This document shows, piece by piece, positions 1-8,402 of a stretch of 64,000 nt of DNA. The stretch spans positions 59,667-123,666 of the forward strand of contig JAJRPN010000028.1 of assembly GCA_024280755.1 (NCBI GenBank), read 5' to 3'. The translations under genes were made by a program, and so were the position numbers. The notes beneath the pieces are model-generated. The model was not told the DNA's origin. It did not search any database and worked only from the letters and a program-made list of their open reading frames with translations. Position 1 is the first letter of the stretch, and every line of letters starts with the position of its first letter. The stretch is from Planctomycetota bacterium (GTDB taxonomy: Bacteria > Planctomycetota > Phycisphaerae > Phycisphaerales > UBA1924).

Positions 1-7
1 TGCATCA

Positions 8-541
8 ATGATGAATACCCGGTATAACTGGCTCGAAGCGTTGAAGGTTGTTGGTCGGCTCGATGCAGAGCATACAGCGATTGGATCGCCTCAGAACGAG
101 CTTGATGTACTGAAAACAAAGTGGCAGAGCGCCGGCTCGGTGCCCAAGCCTTTGCATACACTCGATTTGATTGTGCAATGGATGATCATGGCGGTATGCT
201 GGTCGATCGCTTTGTATATGTTCCTTCATATGCTCAAGGTTCGATCGAAGAAATATGCTTGGAAAGCATCTTCGATGACGCTTACGCTGCCGGGGGGTGC
301 TTCGATTACGCCTGCGGATCTTGAAGAGGTCGACAAGCGCAAGTGGGATAAGTTTATCGTGTTTCTTAAGATCAAATCTTCTCATCCTCAGCTCGGAGGC
401 AAGGAGATATCGGTTGATACCTATCAGCATAATCTGATCGAAGATTGGGTTTTGGCGATGGAAGAGAAGGCGTTTGGTTCCCAAGAAGATGGGGATGATT
501 CAGATTCACCCGCACAATCAGACACAGATTCAGACGATTGA
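8..541 (+). CDS. Hypothetical single-pass membrane protein, possibly 5'-truncated by the window edge
   Basis: I do not recognise this family. The 177-residue frame has one clear hydrophobic segment at about residues 53-75 (LIVQWMIMAVCWSIALYMF), a basic stretch after it, and a very acidic serine/aspartate-rich tail (the last 25 residues). That suggests a small inner-membrane protein with a soluble C-terminal part. The frame remains open to the edge of the window, so the true start may lie upstream; the two adjacent ATG codons at 8 and 11 are the only visible candidates. It ends 24 bases before the DUF456 gene on the same strand and may be cotranscribed with it. Function is unknown. Confidence 0.6.
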   Translation: MMNTRYNWLEALKVVGRLDAEHTAIGSPQNELDVLKTKWQSAGSVPKPLHTLDLIVQWMIMAVCWSIALYMFLHMLKVRSKKYAWKASSMTLTLPGGASITPADLEEVDKRKWDKFIVFLKIKSSHPQLGGKEISVDTYQHNLIEDWVLAMEEKAFGSQEDGDDSDSPAQSDTDSDD

Positions 542-565
542 TATTCTTCAACAAACGGTGAATGT

Positions 566-1093
566 ATGAGTTGGCCAATCTGGGAAGTTTGGGTGATCGC
601 ATCGGTCGCGCTGCTCACTGGGATCGCTGGGCTGGTGTTTGTTGTGCTGGCGTTGCCGGGCATCTGGTTGATGACCCTGGTATCCGCTTTGTGCATGTGG
701 TGGCAGCCTGAGATTATTTCTTGGAGGGCTGTGCTGACGCTGGCGATCTTGGGCGTGATTTCGGAGATCGCCGATATCGTTGCATCTGCGGTGGGTGTTA
801 AAAAGCTCGGCGGATCTCGCCGGGGTGCGGCCGGCTCGGTCATCGGCACGATGGCTGGGGCGATCGTGGGAACTGTAGCAATCCCGATCCCGATCATCGG
901 CACGATTGTTGGTGGGATTGTTGGCGCCGGGGCTGGGGCGATGTTTGTTGAGCGGACGGTTGTTCAACAGAGCTGGAAAGACTCTGCCAAATCTGGAGGC
1001 GGGGCAGCTGCGGGGCGTGCGGTGTCGATCTTTGTCAAAATGGGATTGACGATTGTTTCCTGGGTGTTCTTTATCGCTGCGGCGTTTGTGTGA
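566..1093 (+). CDS. DUF456 family membrane protein
   Basis: This 175-residue hydrophobic protein matches the layout of the DUF456 family: an N-terminal pair of membrane helices ending in LALPGIWLM, a conserved middle region (SEIADIVASAVGVKKLGGSRRGAAGS), a long glycine-rich hydrophobic stretch (IPIPIIGTIVGGIVGAGAG) and a final helix. The family's biochemical function is not established. It is predicted to sit in the inner membrane. It follows the preceding small membrane protein closely on the same strand and converges tail to tail with the HtrA-type protease, with one base between the two stop codons. The family call rests on motif recognition only. Confidence 0.75.
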   Translation: MSWPIWEVWVIASVALLTGIAGLVFVVLALPGIWLMTLVSALCMWWQPEIISWRAVLTLAILGVISEIADIVASAVGVKKLGGSRRGAAGSVIGTMAGAIVGTVAIPIPIIGTIVGGIVGAGAGAMFVERTVVQQSWKDSAKSGGGAAAGRAVSIFVKMGLTIVSWVFFIAAAFV

Positions 1094-1094
1094 T

Positions 1095-2504
1095 TTAGTC
1101 TTCGATCTCGGGGATCAAATCAACATACATGTTTCGGCGGTTTCGATAGAAGTTGAGATGGATCGATTGGTCTCCGTCGCTGTCGGTGATGTATTGGGCG
1201 ATGTCTTGGATCGTTTCAAATTTTTGGCCATCGATGCTGTAGACAAAGTCGTTGACTTGAAGCCCGCGGCGTTCGGCGGGTGAGTCGAGATCGACGCTGG
1301 TGACGATAAACCCTCGGAGCGTTTTGGTCGGTTGGCCTCGGCGTCTGCTTTCGAGCGGGAGGGTTCCTGATGCAAACTTAGCACCGATTTTTTGGAGATA
1401 CAAACCCGGAACGACTTGGCGTTGGGCCAGGTTGATCTCTTCGTCACGATTGGCGACGATCGCTGTAGTTGTTTTGTATCGGCCATCGCGGATGAAGCTG
1501 ATTTCGACGGGTTCGTTCGGCTTGGTGAGCATGATGGCGTTGGAGAGGCGGACGATGTTTTCGGTGGTTCGCCCGCCGAGCGAGATGATGATATCGCCCG
1601 GCTCAAGCCCGGCTTTTTTCGCGGGGCCATCGCCGATGAGTCTTTGGATCACAACCCCGCCATCGATATCGAGCTTATGGGCATCGACTGGTGGGAGAAC
1701 TTGCATGTTGATCCCGAGCCATCCGCGTTCGACGCTTCCGGTCTCGATGATTTGGTTCATGACGGCCTGGGCGATATCTGCGGGGATCGCAAACCCGAGC
1801 CCGTTGTTTGAGCCTGTGCGTGAGATGATGGCGGTGTTGATTCCGATGATGTTGCCGTGAAGATCGACGAGCGGGCCGCCAGAGTTTCCGGGGTTGATTG
1901 CAGCATCGGTCTGGATGAACTCTTGGAGCTTTTGTCCTTTGCTTTTATTGAGCGCTGCGAACTGTGGGCTGGTCGAGCCTCTGCCCTTTGCGCTGACGAT
2001 GCCGGCGGTTACTGTTTGTTCGAATCCAAAGGGTGAGCCGATAGCTAAGACCCATTGCCCAACGCGAATCGCTTCGGAGTCGGCAAAGGTCGCGGCCACA
2101 ATGCCGTCGGCTTCGATTTTGAGAACCGCGAGATCGGTCTCGGCGAAGGTGCCAACGAAGGCGGCGGGGAGCTCCCGTCCGTCTGAGAGTCGGACAGAGA
2201 TGTATCGACCCGCTTCGATGACATGGTTGTTGGTGAGGATGTAGCCTCGGGTGTCGACGATAACGCCCGAGCCGAGTCCTTCGTTCGATCTTGGATCAGC
2301 CCGACGGTTTGAGTTGCGGACGGTGATATGAACAACGGAGGGTTCGATTTTTTCTGCCGCGTATTCGAATGCGTCCGAGATATTGAACGCCATGCTCATC
2401 GCTTGTTTTTGTGTGGAATCTGGTTGTGCCTCGGTGTGTGCGATTGCCAATGGCGAGATCGCTGTGAGGAGGATGAGCGTGATCGTTCGACTTGAGAGTT
2501 TCAT
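1095..2504 (-). CDS. HtrA/DegP-type periplasmic serine protease with PDZ domains
   Basis: Predicted periplasmic quality-control protease of 469 residues. The chosen ATG (2504-2502) gives a clean signal peptide (residues 1-22) and has AAGGA about nine bases upstream; a longer frame to 2576 would add 24 residues that do not look like an export signal. The trypsin-like domain carries an apparent complete triad: His94 in TNNHVIEAG, Asp124 in TDLAVLKIE and Ser208 in NPGNSGGPLVD. Two PDZ-like domains follow at roughly residues 270-360 and 385-460; the first has WLGI and GGVVIQRL segments, the second GFIVTSVDLDSPAERRGL. HtrA proteins degrade or chaperone misfolded envelope proteins. DegP, DegQ and DegS types cannot be separated here, so no symbol is given. 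Confidence 0.93.
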   Translation of the reverse strand: MKLSSRTITLILLTAISPLAIAHTEAQPDSTQKQAMSMAFNISDAFEYAAEKIEPSVVHITVRNSNRRADPRSNEGLGSGVIVDTRGYILTNNHVIEAGRYISVRLSDGRELPAAFVGTFAETDLAVLKIEADGIVAATFADSEAIRVGQWVLAIGSPFGFEQTVTAGIVSAKGRGSTSPQFAALNKSKGQKLQEFIQTDAAINPGNSGGPLVDLHGNIIGINTAIISRTGSNNGLGFAIPADIAQAVMNQIIETGSVERGWLGINMQVLPPVDAHKLDIDGGVVIQRLIGDGPAKKAGLEPGDIIISLGGRTTENIVRLSNAIMLTKPNEPVEISFIRDGRYKTTTAIVANRDEEINLAQRQVVPGLYLQKIGAKFASGTLPLESRRRGQPTKTLRGFIVTSVDLDSPAERRGLQVNDFVYSIDGQKFETIQDIAQYITDSDGDQSIHLNFYRNRRNMYVDLIPEIED

Positions 2505-2616
2505 ACCGCAGCTTCCTTTACATCTATAACCTGCTTCAACCTGTCTGTATACCGAGTCTGCGCATGCCGGTGGCACTCATGGGGCAACCTGTTATTCATT
2601 GGGAATATTCCAGATT

Positions 2617-3084
2617 CTATTGCGAGCCGTATTCTGCCCAGCTTGAGCTGGTTTCGGAGACCCGTACGCGTTCGAGCATGAGATGAGTCGGCAGCGTAAA
2701 GACATTCCCATGAGGATCTGTATACGAACCGCCGGCTTTGATCTGGGCGGACACAAACTCATAGATGCGCCGAGCAAGCACTTCTGTCGTCGGGTCTTCA
2801 TTCTCCAGAACGATCAGACGGGCGGTATATTGCTCGGGGATGGTTTTTAGAAACGGATCGTTGGAGTTGATCATCAGGGCATGATCGTATTGATCAAGGT
2901 AGTCTTCAACAGCCAGTTTGAGGGCTTTGAAGTCGCACACCATGTCGTTGTCATCAAGATGGTCCGAAGCAATGACGAGTTCGACGGTGCGCGAATGCCC
3001 GTGGGGGAGTCGGCAGCGACCCGGGTGCTTGGAGAGCATGTGCCCATTTTCGATTTCGAAGGATTTGCAAACGCGGTAGATCAT
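2617..3084 (-). CDS. queD: 6-carboxytetrahydropterin synthase (QueD/PTPS family)
   Basis: QueD converts dihydroneopterin triphosphate to 6-carboxy-5,6,7,8-tetrahydropterin, the first committed step toward preQ0 and queuosine. The 155-residue protein has the expected PTPS fold signature: zinc-ligand histidines at His15, His28 and His30 (FEIENGHML and LPHGHS), a catalytic-type Cys24, and the YDHALM segment near residue 70. The frame is open to 3270, but the extra 62 residues would be translated from a palindromic repeat (3110-3187), so the ATG at 3084 before IYRVCKSFEIENGH is preferred. It lies downstream of queC and queE on the same strand; the repeat separates it from queE. Confidence 0.92.
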   Translation of the reverse strand: MIYRVCKSFEIENGHMLSKHPGRCRLPHGHSRTVELVIASDHLDDNDMVCDFKALKLAVEDYLDQYDHALMINSNDPFLKTIPEQYTARLIVLENEDPTTEVLARRIYEFVSAQIKAGGSYTDPHGNVFTLPTHLMLERVRVSETSSSWAEYGSQ

Positions 3085-3109
3085 GGGGAATGGTAGGAGG
3101 CATTCTCTG

Positions 3110-3187
3110 ACGAGCCGCGACCGTGAGGGAGTGGTCTTGTTGTTTTCAATGGTCTCAAAGACCACTCCCTCACGGTCGCGGCTCGTT
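3110..3187. repeat. Long palindromic repeat, family A, copy 1
   Basis: The arms at 3110-3138 and 3158-3187 are perfect inverted repeats of about 29 bases around a 19-base spacer. The outer ends read ACGAGCCGCGACCG and the inner ends GGTCTT/AAGACC. A near-identical palindrome is at 7387-7464. The copy lies between queE and queD, so it is transcribed as a long hairpin in the que mRNA and could affect expression or mRNA stability of queD. It has no T-run that would make it a typical terminator. A mobile REPIN or MITE-like origin is inferred. Confidence 0.9.
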
Positions 3188-3197
3188 AAGATATGAT

Positions 3198-3929
3198 TTA
3201 TGTCCCTCGGGTGTCGCCGAAGAGGGCGATGTGGAGGCGGGGGCAGTAGGTCCAACCTCGTTTGAGGCAAACTTCAAGGATCCATTGGATTGATTTACGA
3301 TCTGGGACTGCGACGCCTTCGGGCATGAGCATGATATCGCGGGGGGCATAGCCCTGAATGTGCGCAAGAACCTGGTCAATCTCGATGAGGTCGGCGGGGT
3401 TGCTGACGACGAACTTGAGTTGGCGATCTGGGGTTGATGCGAGGAGTTCATTGATCGAATCAAAGTTGAGTCGGCGTTCTTCATGGCGGATTGCCCAAAC
3501 GCCTGAGTCATCACGAGGGTCATTGGTTGGGGTCGAGTTGGCGAGCTTGGGCGAGAGGCTCATGAGATGGCAGGACACCCCGGGCAGGGTGACGGTGCCT
3601 GCGGTTTCGATGGTGATGTGGAAACCGAGTTGGGCGAGTTGATTGGAGAGGGGGACGAGTTGATCGAAGATCATGGGCTCGCCGCCGGTGAGGACGGCGT
3701 GGTGGGTGCCCGATGCTTTGGCGATGGTTGCTTCATGGATGAGCGATTCAATAGTGCGTTTGGTATGCTCTGGTTTCCAACTTGCATAGGGCGTATCGCA
3801 CCAGGTGCAGCGGAGGTTGCACCCCGAGACACGACAGAACCACGAAGGCACGCCGGCGAGTTTTCCCTCGCCTTGGATCGAGGTGAAGGTTTCGGAGATG
3901 GGGAGTGTGTCGCTCATATGAAGAGTCAT
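3198..3929 (-). CDS. queE: 7-carboxy-7-deazaguanine synthase (QueE), radical SAM enzyme
   Basis: QueE is a radical S-adenosylmethionine enzyme that rearranges 6-carboxytetrahydropterin to 7-carboxy-7-deazaguanine. The 243-residue protein has the cluster-binding motif CNLRCTWC (Cys-x3-Cys-x2-Cys) preceded by [22 protein letters not shown], typical of QueE, and the GGEP motif (VLTGGEPM). The start at 3929 overlaps the queC stop in an ATGA arrangement, which implies translational coupling; a second in-frame ATG four codons later (3917) is also possible. The longer open frame to 4007 would run deep into queC and is not used. It is the middle gene of queC-queE-queD. Confidence 0.93.
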   Translation of the reverse strand: MTLHMSDTLPISETFTSIQGEGKLAGVPSWFCRVSGCNLRCTWCDTPYASWKPEHTKRTIESLIHEATIAKASGTHHAVLTGGEPMIFDQLVPLSNQLAQLGFHITIETAGTVTLPGVSCHLMSLSPKLANSTPTNDPRDDSGVWAIRHEERRLNFDSINELLASTPDRQLKFVVSNPADLIEIDQVLAHIQGYAPRDIMLMPEGVAVPDRKSIQWILEVCLKRGWTYCPRLHIALFGDTRGT

Positions 3930-4609
3930 GCGTAGATCGTCGGGTCGGGGATGTTGGCTTGTTTGAATCCTGCTTTGCGGAGGATGCACGAATCGCAATG
4001 CCCGCATGCGCCGCCTGCGGGTGATGGATCATAACACGAATGGGTCTTGCTGTAGTCCACGCCGAGCATTGTCCCGGCTTGGATGATCTGGGCTTTGGTC
4101 ATCTTAAGTAGCGGGGTGTGGACCTGGATGTTCTTTCCCTCGACGCCGAGCTTGGTGGCGAGGTTGGCGGTTTGTATAAAGGATGCGATGAACTCTGGTC
4201 GGCAGTCTGGGTAGCCTGAGTAGTCGATGGCGTTGACGCCGATGAAGAGATCGGACGAGTTGAGGGTTTCTGCGTAGGCCAGTGCGATCGAGAGGAAGAC
4301 CAGATTTCGTGCGGGGACATAGGTGATCGGGATGTCGGTCATCGCCGACTCATCGCGATCTTTGGGGACTTCGATGTCGGCGGTGAGTGCCGAGCCGCCA
4401 AAGGAACCGATGTCGAGGTTGAAGATTCGATGGGAGGCAGCATTCATGGATGACGCGATGTGTGCGCACGCATCGAGTTCATTGCGATGGCGTTGCCCGT
4501 AGTCAAAGGCGAGTGTGTGGCAGGCGTAGCCTTGCTCTTGGGCCATCGCCAGGACGGTGGAGGAGTCGAGCCCGCCGCTGAGCAGGATGACGGCGGGTGG
4601 TTTGTTCAT
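3926..4609 (-). CDS. queC: 7-cyano-7-deazaguanine synthase (QueC)
   Basis: QueC uses ATP and ammonia to turn 7-carboxy-7-deazaguanine into preQ0. The 227-residue protein begins [18 protein letters not shown], with the PP-loop ATP pyrophosphatase motif SGGLDS. Near the C-terminus it carries the zinc-binding cysteines in [18 protein letters not shown]. The family normally starts just before this PP-loop, so the ATG at 4609 is chosen over one nine codons upstream (4636); neither has a strong Shine-Dalgarno sequence. It heads the minus-strand queC-queE-queD operon, with overlapping stop and start codons to queE. No preQ1 riboswitch was recognised upstream. Confidence 0.94.
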   Translation of the reverse strand: MNKPPAVILLSGGLDSSTVLAMAQEQGYACHTLAFDYGQRHRNELDACAHIASSMNAASHRIFNLDIGSFGGSALTADIEVPKDRDESAMTDIPITYVPARNLVFLSIALAYAETLNSSDLFIGVNAIDYSGYPDCRPEFIASFIQTANLATKLGVEGKNIQVHTPLLKMTKAQIIQAGTMLGVDYSKTHSCYDPSPAGGACGHCDSCILRKAGFKQANIPDPTIYA

Positions 4610-4647
4610 GGGGTTTTCATGGATCTGATCAGGCATTTGGGAAGGTT

Positions 4648-4874
4648 ATGTCTCATGTTGCGGATTTGTGCAATATCGTGCTGTATTGGGTGACGAAGCA
4701 CTCGCCTCGCAAGCATGTGCGGACCTGGTTGGCGATGGTGTTGCTGCCGATTGATCCGACGCGCGAAGAGTCCGCAAGGCTCGAAGAGAGATGCAGGCCT
4801 CGCGGATCAAGGCGGGTGATTGTATTCGGAGCGAGAAGGTGCTGGCGAAGATGAGGAAGCTGCGCAGGGCTTGA
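4648..4874 (+). pseudogene. Possible frameshifted remnant of a small basic protein
   Basis: The stretch between queC and the next gene contains an open frame from ATG 4648 (MSHVADLCNIVLYWVTKHSP) that reads to about 4797 and then turns into arginine-rich text. A different frame from about 4793 continues as MQASRIKAGDCIRSEKVLAKMRKLRRA and stops at 4874. The two parts join into one plausible helical basic protein if one frameshift near 4790 is assumed. I recognise no family. This may instead be non-coding. Otherwise the gap between queC and the promoter at 4881 holds nothing I can identify. Confidence 0.25.
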
Positions 4875-4880
4875 GTCGAT

Positions 4881-4910
4881 TTGACAAGTGCCGTGGGGTG
4901 GGGGTATATT
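4881..4910 (+). promoter_or_regulatory. Sigma70-like promoter
   Basis: A TTGACA (4881-4886) and TATATT (4905-4910) pair with an 18-base spacer lies 37 bases upstream of the secreted protein gene at 4948, the expected distance for a short leader. This is a sequence-only prediction. Confidence 0.6.
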
Positions 4911-4947
4911 GCTTCTGTTCTCTTTTTAGATTGCCAGGAGCATTATT

Positions 4948-5895
4948 ATGACCAGATCGTTTATGTTGACAGTTGCGATTGCACTCACTTCATTGTTTTC
5001 ATATGCTGGGCAACCGTCATACCTCGTGTATGAACTTGCTGGTATGCCCGCTGATGCGGTATCGAGTTCGGTAGCCGTGGTTATGGATGACGGTCGTTGT
5101 TATGGCGTATGGATTGATGATGCAGGTGAACAACGCGAGTTTGTATGGTGTCTTGAGCCAACGGCAGATTATCCGGCAGGGTTTACAGAAGTTGTGATCG
5201 ACTTTGCCGGTGAAAGTGGAGATATCAACAATGACCGACACTGGGCTAAACAGGTCTGGGGCTGGTCAGAACCGTTACAAGTTTCGATTCCAAATGCAGG
5301 ATTATGGATTCCAGGAGCGGCTCAGTTTACGATCGGTTCACTCGGCGGCGACATGAGTGCCTCTCGCGGGCTCAGCGATGACGGACTCATCGTGGGGTGG
5401 TCGAAGACAAATGAGCTCGATTCCCATGGCAACCAAAGAACTCGAGGCTTTGTTTGGGATGGTGTCAATGGGATGATCGCTGTACCGGATGTTTTAGGGT
5501 TTGAGCATTTGACACTCAATGATGTGCAGCCGAGTGAGTATGTTACGGTAGGTACGGCTTGGAATAACTCGGCAGCCGTCTGGGCGCCGATGGGTGACGA
5601 GATTGTCTATGACGATTCGGTCGGTGTGTATCTTGATGAAAACGATTCGCCAGTATTGCTCGATGGGCTGCTCCCGTCTGGGAGTGTGTGGCAGGTTGCC
5701 GGTGCAAACTCGGTCAACTCACATCGGTGGATTGGTGGTTCAGCGATGGGCAGCGATGGGTTGCTCCACGCGGTGTTGCTTGTGCCCAATAAAGCGGATT
5801 CAAATCAGAATGGGGTGATTGATACGACTGATCTGATCAAAATTTACTCAAGAGATGCTGTCGATCGAGATGTATTGGTTAACTGCATGGATTAA
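4948..5895 (+). CDS. Secreted repeat protein with a C-terminal dockerin-like half-module
   Basis: A 315-residue exported protein of no assigned function. A signal peptide covers residues 1-20 (MTRSFMLTVAIALTSLFSYA). The body has loosely repeated segments of the type GLSDDGLIVGWS, RGFVWDG and AAVWAP, which resemble extracellular HAF-type repeats (a tentative match). The C-terminus carries one EF-hand-like calcium loop, DSNQNGVIDTTDL, similar to half of a dockerin module. AGGAG seven bases before the ATG and a good upstream promoter support the start. It probably acts at or outside the outer membrane. The following membrane gene is on the same strand. Confidence 0.7.
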   Translation: MTRSFMLTVAIALTSLFSYAGQPSYLVYELAGMPADAVSSSVAVVMDDGRCYGVWIDDAGEQREFVWCLEPTADYPAGFTEVVIDFAGESGDINNDRHWAKQVWGWSEPLQVSIPNAGLWIPGAAQFTIGSLGGDMSASRGLSDDGLIVGWSKTNELDSHGNQRTRGFVWDGVNGMIAVPDVLGFEHLTLNDVQPSEYVTVGTAWNNSAAVWAPMGDEIVYDDSVGVYLDENDSPVLLDGLLPSGSVWQVAGANSVNSHRWIGGSAMGSDGLLHAVLLVPNKADSNQNGVIDTTDLIKIYSRDAVDRDVLVNCMD

Positions 5896-5955
5896 ATAAT
5901 TAGTTATGAATGTGGTAGTTTGGTGTGCAAAATAAATCTGCGGGGCTTTGGAAAA

Positions 5956-6561
5956 ATGTGCAGGTGGAGCGGTGAGCATGAATCGGAGTATGTGTTGAAA
6001 TCCTATAGATACCCAAAGACAATCCCTGTCGTCCTCTCGTTTGCTTTGACTGCCGTATTCACTTCTGTCATAGTGGCTTTGTTGAACACGCCAAACTGGG
6101 ACAAGGACGACACGATACTGTCGAGCCTGTTGTTGGTGGGTATCATTTGTATCTGGATATACACGATATTCGTGCTCCGGAAGCGAATCGAAATACACCG
6201 TTCAAGAAAACTGGTCGTGGTGCGTAATTTTTTCTATTCGAAGCACTTCTTTACCATGTTTCCATCTCGGTACGCTGAAATTCGCTTTGATGAAATTGTT
6301 TCTGTATCGCTATGTCCAGTGCCAAGACGCAGAGGAGATCAGTTCTGGGTTGTGTACACCACTCAATCAAAGGTTCGGTTCTCTGAGAGGATTATGGGAG
6401 TGCAATCATTGATCGATGAGTTGAGAGTGATTGCATCGAGCAACTCGCATGGATGTGCTCGACAGGAAAGAATGGACGAGCAGTTTTTGAAATGGGCTTC
6501 GATAGCAATCATTGGTGTGCCGCTAATCTTTGTAGTGATTGCATTGTGGTCATTTATCTGA
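5956..6561 (+). CDS. Hypothetical membrane protein, three predicted helices
   Basis: A 201-residue protein of unknown family. Two adjacent hydrophobic segments near the N-terminus (IPVVLSFALTAVFTSVIVALL and SSLLLVGIICIWIYTIFVL) are followed by a soluble domain of about 110 residues with basic and aromatic residues. A final membrane segment (IAIIGVPLIFVVIALWSFI) ends the protein. The topology resembles PH-like small membrane proteins, but I cannot assign it. The frame opens earlier with TTG at 5920; ATG 5956 is the first ATG and has GGAAAA just upstream. It is less GC-rich than the neighbouring housekeeping genes. Confidence 0.6.
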   Translation: MCRWSGEHESEYVLKSYRYPKTIPVVLSFALTAVFTSVIVALLNTPNWDKDDTILSSLLLVGIICIWIYTIFVLRKRIEIHRSRKLVVVRNFFYSKHFFTMFPSRYAEIRFDEIVSVSLCPVPRRRGDQFWVVYTTQSKVRFSERIMGVQSLIDELRVIASSNSHGCARQERMDEQFLKWASIAIIGVPLIFVVIALWSFI

Positions 6562-6578
6562 AGCATTGAAATCTGTAA

Positions 6579-7370
6579 TCATCGCTTCCGCAGCACACCC
6601 GCGTTAAAACTTCGGCCTTCGATTCGGAACTTGCGTTCGAAGTTGGTGCCGACGAGTTCGCCTTTACCTGCGGATTCAGGAGCGGCGAAATCAGTGATCT
6701 CGAAGGGGAGTGATTCGCATTGATCGAGGAAAGTGTGAATCGCAGGCGGGGCAGCGGGGATGCTCGGGCGGGTGAAATCTTCGTGGGCTGACGATGAGCC
6801 TGTTGCCCAGAGGTCGAAGTGGGAGAGATCCCAAGCCCAGAGATCATCGTGGTCGGTGACGACGCGGAGCTCGACACCGGGCTGGAGGCAGCGCCAGATA
6901 TCGAACAAGGTTTGATGTTGGATGACCCGTTTTTTGTGGTGCTTTTTCTTGGGCCAAGGGTCGGAGAAGTAGAGGTGGACGACATCGATCGAGTCGTCGG
7001 GGCATCGCCACTTGAGGAGTTGTGATGCGTCGGTGTGCAGCACACGGACATTGGTGTGCGTGTTTTCGTTTTCTTGCTTTCGGCGGATGCGATCGGCGAT
7101 GTAGGCGGCGAACTCGCCGGCCCATTCGATGCCGAGGAAGTTGGTGTCAGGCTCAAGATGAGCTTGCTGGACTAAGAACGCACCTTTGCCGGAGCCGATT
7201 TCGAGCTCGAAGCGTTTGGATGGGTCTTTGAACCATGTGCGGAGATCGAGCCGGGCGGATTCTGGGTCGTTGATGATCGAATCGGGGAGGACGGGGAGTT
7301 CGGTTTCTGAGATAGCGACCACCCCAGGGGCGGTGTCGAGTGCTTTTCCATGGCCGAGTCCGAATGACAT
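6579..7370 (-). CDS. trmB: tRNA (guanine-N7-)-methyltransferase
   Basis: TrmB methylates G46 in the variable loop of tRNAs using SAM. The 263-residue protein shows the SAM-binding motif ELEIGSGKGAFL, the acidic FLGIEWAGE segment, and the family hallmark FSDPWPKKKHHKKR that contacts tRNA. The ATG at 7370 (MSFGLGHGKAL) is preferred because the 24 further upstream codons would be read from the palindromic repeat at 7387-7464. Its start faces the thioesterase gene at 7494, so that repeat sits in the divergent intergenic region and could influence both promoters. Confidence 0.92.
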   Translation of the reverse strand: MSFGLGHGKALDTAPGVVAISETELPVLPDSIINDPESARLDLRTWFKDPSKRFELEIGSGKGAFLVQQAHLEPDTNFLGIEWAGEFAAYIADRIRRKQENENTHTNVRVLHTDASQLLKWRCPDDSIDVVHLYFSDPWPKKKHHKKRVIQHQTLFDIWRCLQPGVELRVVTDHDDLWAWDLSHFDLWATGSSSAHEDFTRPSIPAAPPAIHTFLDQCESLPFEITDFAAPESAGKGELVGTNFERKFRIEGRSFNAGVLRKR

Positions 7371-7386
7371 GGTGGGAGTGTATCCC

Positions 7387-7464
7387 AACGAGCCGCGACC
7401 GTGAGGGAGCGGTCTTTGGATTTTTAATAAAGAGAAGACCACTCCCTCACGGTCGCGGCTCGTT
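7387..7464. repeat. Long palindromic repeat, family A, copy 2
   Basis: The arms at 7387-7416 and 7435-7464 form an inverted repeat of 30 bases with one mismatch, around an AT-rich 18-base spacer. The right arm is identical to the right arm at 3158-3187; the spacers differ. Conservation of arms but not spacer suggests a repeat family spread through this genome. It occupies most of the region between the divergent trmB and thioesterase genes. Confidence 0.9.
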
Positions 7465-7493
7465 GAAGAGGAATAGGGAACCTAAGATCAGGG

Positions 7494-7922
7494 ATGCCAG
7501 AATCACAACAAGCAACGCCTCCAGTAACAGGTTCGTTCCAACTCCGTGTTCGGTATGTCGAGTGCGATCCGATGGGGGTGGTGCATCATTCGAGCTATCT
7601 GCCTTGGATGGAGATGGGGCGGACGGAGTTGTTGCGCGAGGCTGGGCAGAACTATGCCCAGCTTGAAGCCGACGGGGTGTTCTTGGTGGTGACGAGGGTC
7701 GAGGTGAAATACCGTCGGCCGATCAAGTATGATGATCTTGTTGAGATTCGCACGAAGGTCGAGAAGTCGAGTAAGGTCAAGCTGCACCATTCATATGAGA
7801 TTGTACTGGTCGAGCGAGGCGGAGAAACGAGCGAGCAGGTCTGTGCGATCGCAACGACGGAGCTGGCGTGTGTGGGGGAAGATGGCCGACCGAGGGCGCT
7901 GCCGGGGTGGTTGGGAGCATGA
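7494..7922 (+). CDS. Acyl-CoA thioesterase, YbgC/4-hydroxybenzoyl-CoA thioesterase family
   Basis: A hotdog-fold thioesterase of 142 residues, the usual length for the YbgC/FadM-like family. The N-terminal active-site region reads RYVECDPMGVVHHSSYLPWMEMGRTELLRE, in which the aspartate of CDPMGVVHH is the expected catalytic residue. VVTRVEVKYRRPIKYDDLVEI is also typical. Such enzymes hydrolyse short or medium acyl-CoAs; the natural substrate cannot be read from sequence. The gene is alone on the plus strand. Its stop lies just before the left arm of the DUF559-containing palindromic element. Confidence 0.88.
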   Translation: MPESQQATPPVTGSFQLRVRYVECDPMGVVHHSSYLPWMEMGRTELLREAGQNYAQLEADGVFLVVTRVEVKYRRPIKYDDLVEIRTKVEKSSKVKLHHSYEIVLVERGGETSEQVCAIATTELACVGEDGRPRALPGWLGA

Positions 7923-7927
7923 ACACT

Positions 7928-7983
7928 CTCCTCCCCCGGGCTTCCGGGGGAGGTGGCACGCGCAGCGTGACGGAGGGGGTCTT
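7928..7983. repeat. Family B palindromic arm, left end of DUF559 element
   Basis: This 56-base arm starts with an internal hairpin (CTCCTCCCCCGGGCTTCCGG followed by GGGAGG) and ends CGGAGGGGGTCTT. It is an imperfect inverted copy of the arm at 8403-8458, matching at both ends and variable in the middle. The pair encloses the DUF559 gene, whose stop codon touches the inner end of this arm. A second pair of the same arms lies at 28336-28476 without a gene between them. Confidence 0.9.
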
Positions 7984-8395
7984 ATTCCTGCGTTCTTGCT
8001 TGCTCTCTCATAGCCATCTGCTTTTCCGCAACGCGGCGAATCATGTGCAACACGCCTTCCAAATGATCACGCACATCAGAAGCGGGGAACCGAACGATTT
8101 TGATTCCGTGTTCACGCATCCATGCGTCACGGCTCTGGTCTCGTATGAGTTGTTTGCCCGAATGCATCGAGCCATCGACTTCGACAACCAGTCTCGCAGC
8201 GTGGCAGTAGAAATCTGCGATGTATGGGCCGACGGCGACTTGTTTGCGAAAGTGAAGTTCGTTGAGTTTCTTCGTTTTGATCGCGAGCCAGAGCCGGCAT
8301 TCTGGAGGCGTGAGTTTTCGGCGGAGTTGCTTTGCTTGTGACTGAGATCTTGAGGTTGATTTTATTTGTGATCGGTAGGTGCGGGGTTCATTCAT
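7982..8395 (-). CDS. DUF559 domain endonuclease-like protein inside a palindromic element
   Basis: A 137-residue protein of the DUF559 group, which shares the Vsr/restriction-endonuclease-like fold. Visible family features are LTPPECRLWLAI (residues 28-39), FRKQ (50-53), YIADFYC with Asp61, and VVEVDGSMH with Glu72 and Asp74 as likely metal ligands, then IKIVRFPASDV. The start at 8395 (MNEPRTYRSQ) is chosen because an earlier start would translate the repeat arm (ASGGGAERSEAEGV). The gene lies exactly between two inverted family B arms, its stop codon reaching the inner end of the left arm. This suggests it is the cargo or mobilising function of that element. The biochemical role is inferred. 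Confidence 0.82.
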   Translation of the reverse strand: MNEPRTYRSQIKSTSRSQSQAKQLRRKLTPPECRLWLAIKTKKLNELHFRKQVAVGPYIADFYCHAARLVVEVDGSMHSGKQLIRDQSRDAWMREHGIKIVRFPASDVRDHLEGVLHMIRRVAEKQMAMREQARTQE

Positions 8396-8402
8396 GGTTT
8401 TT

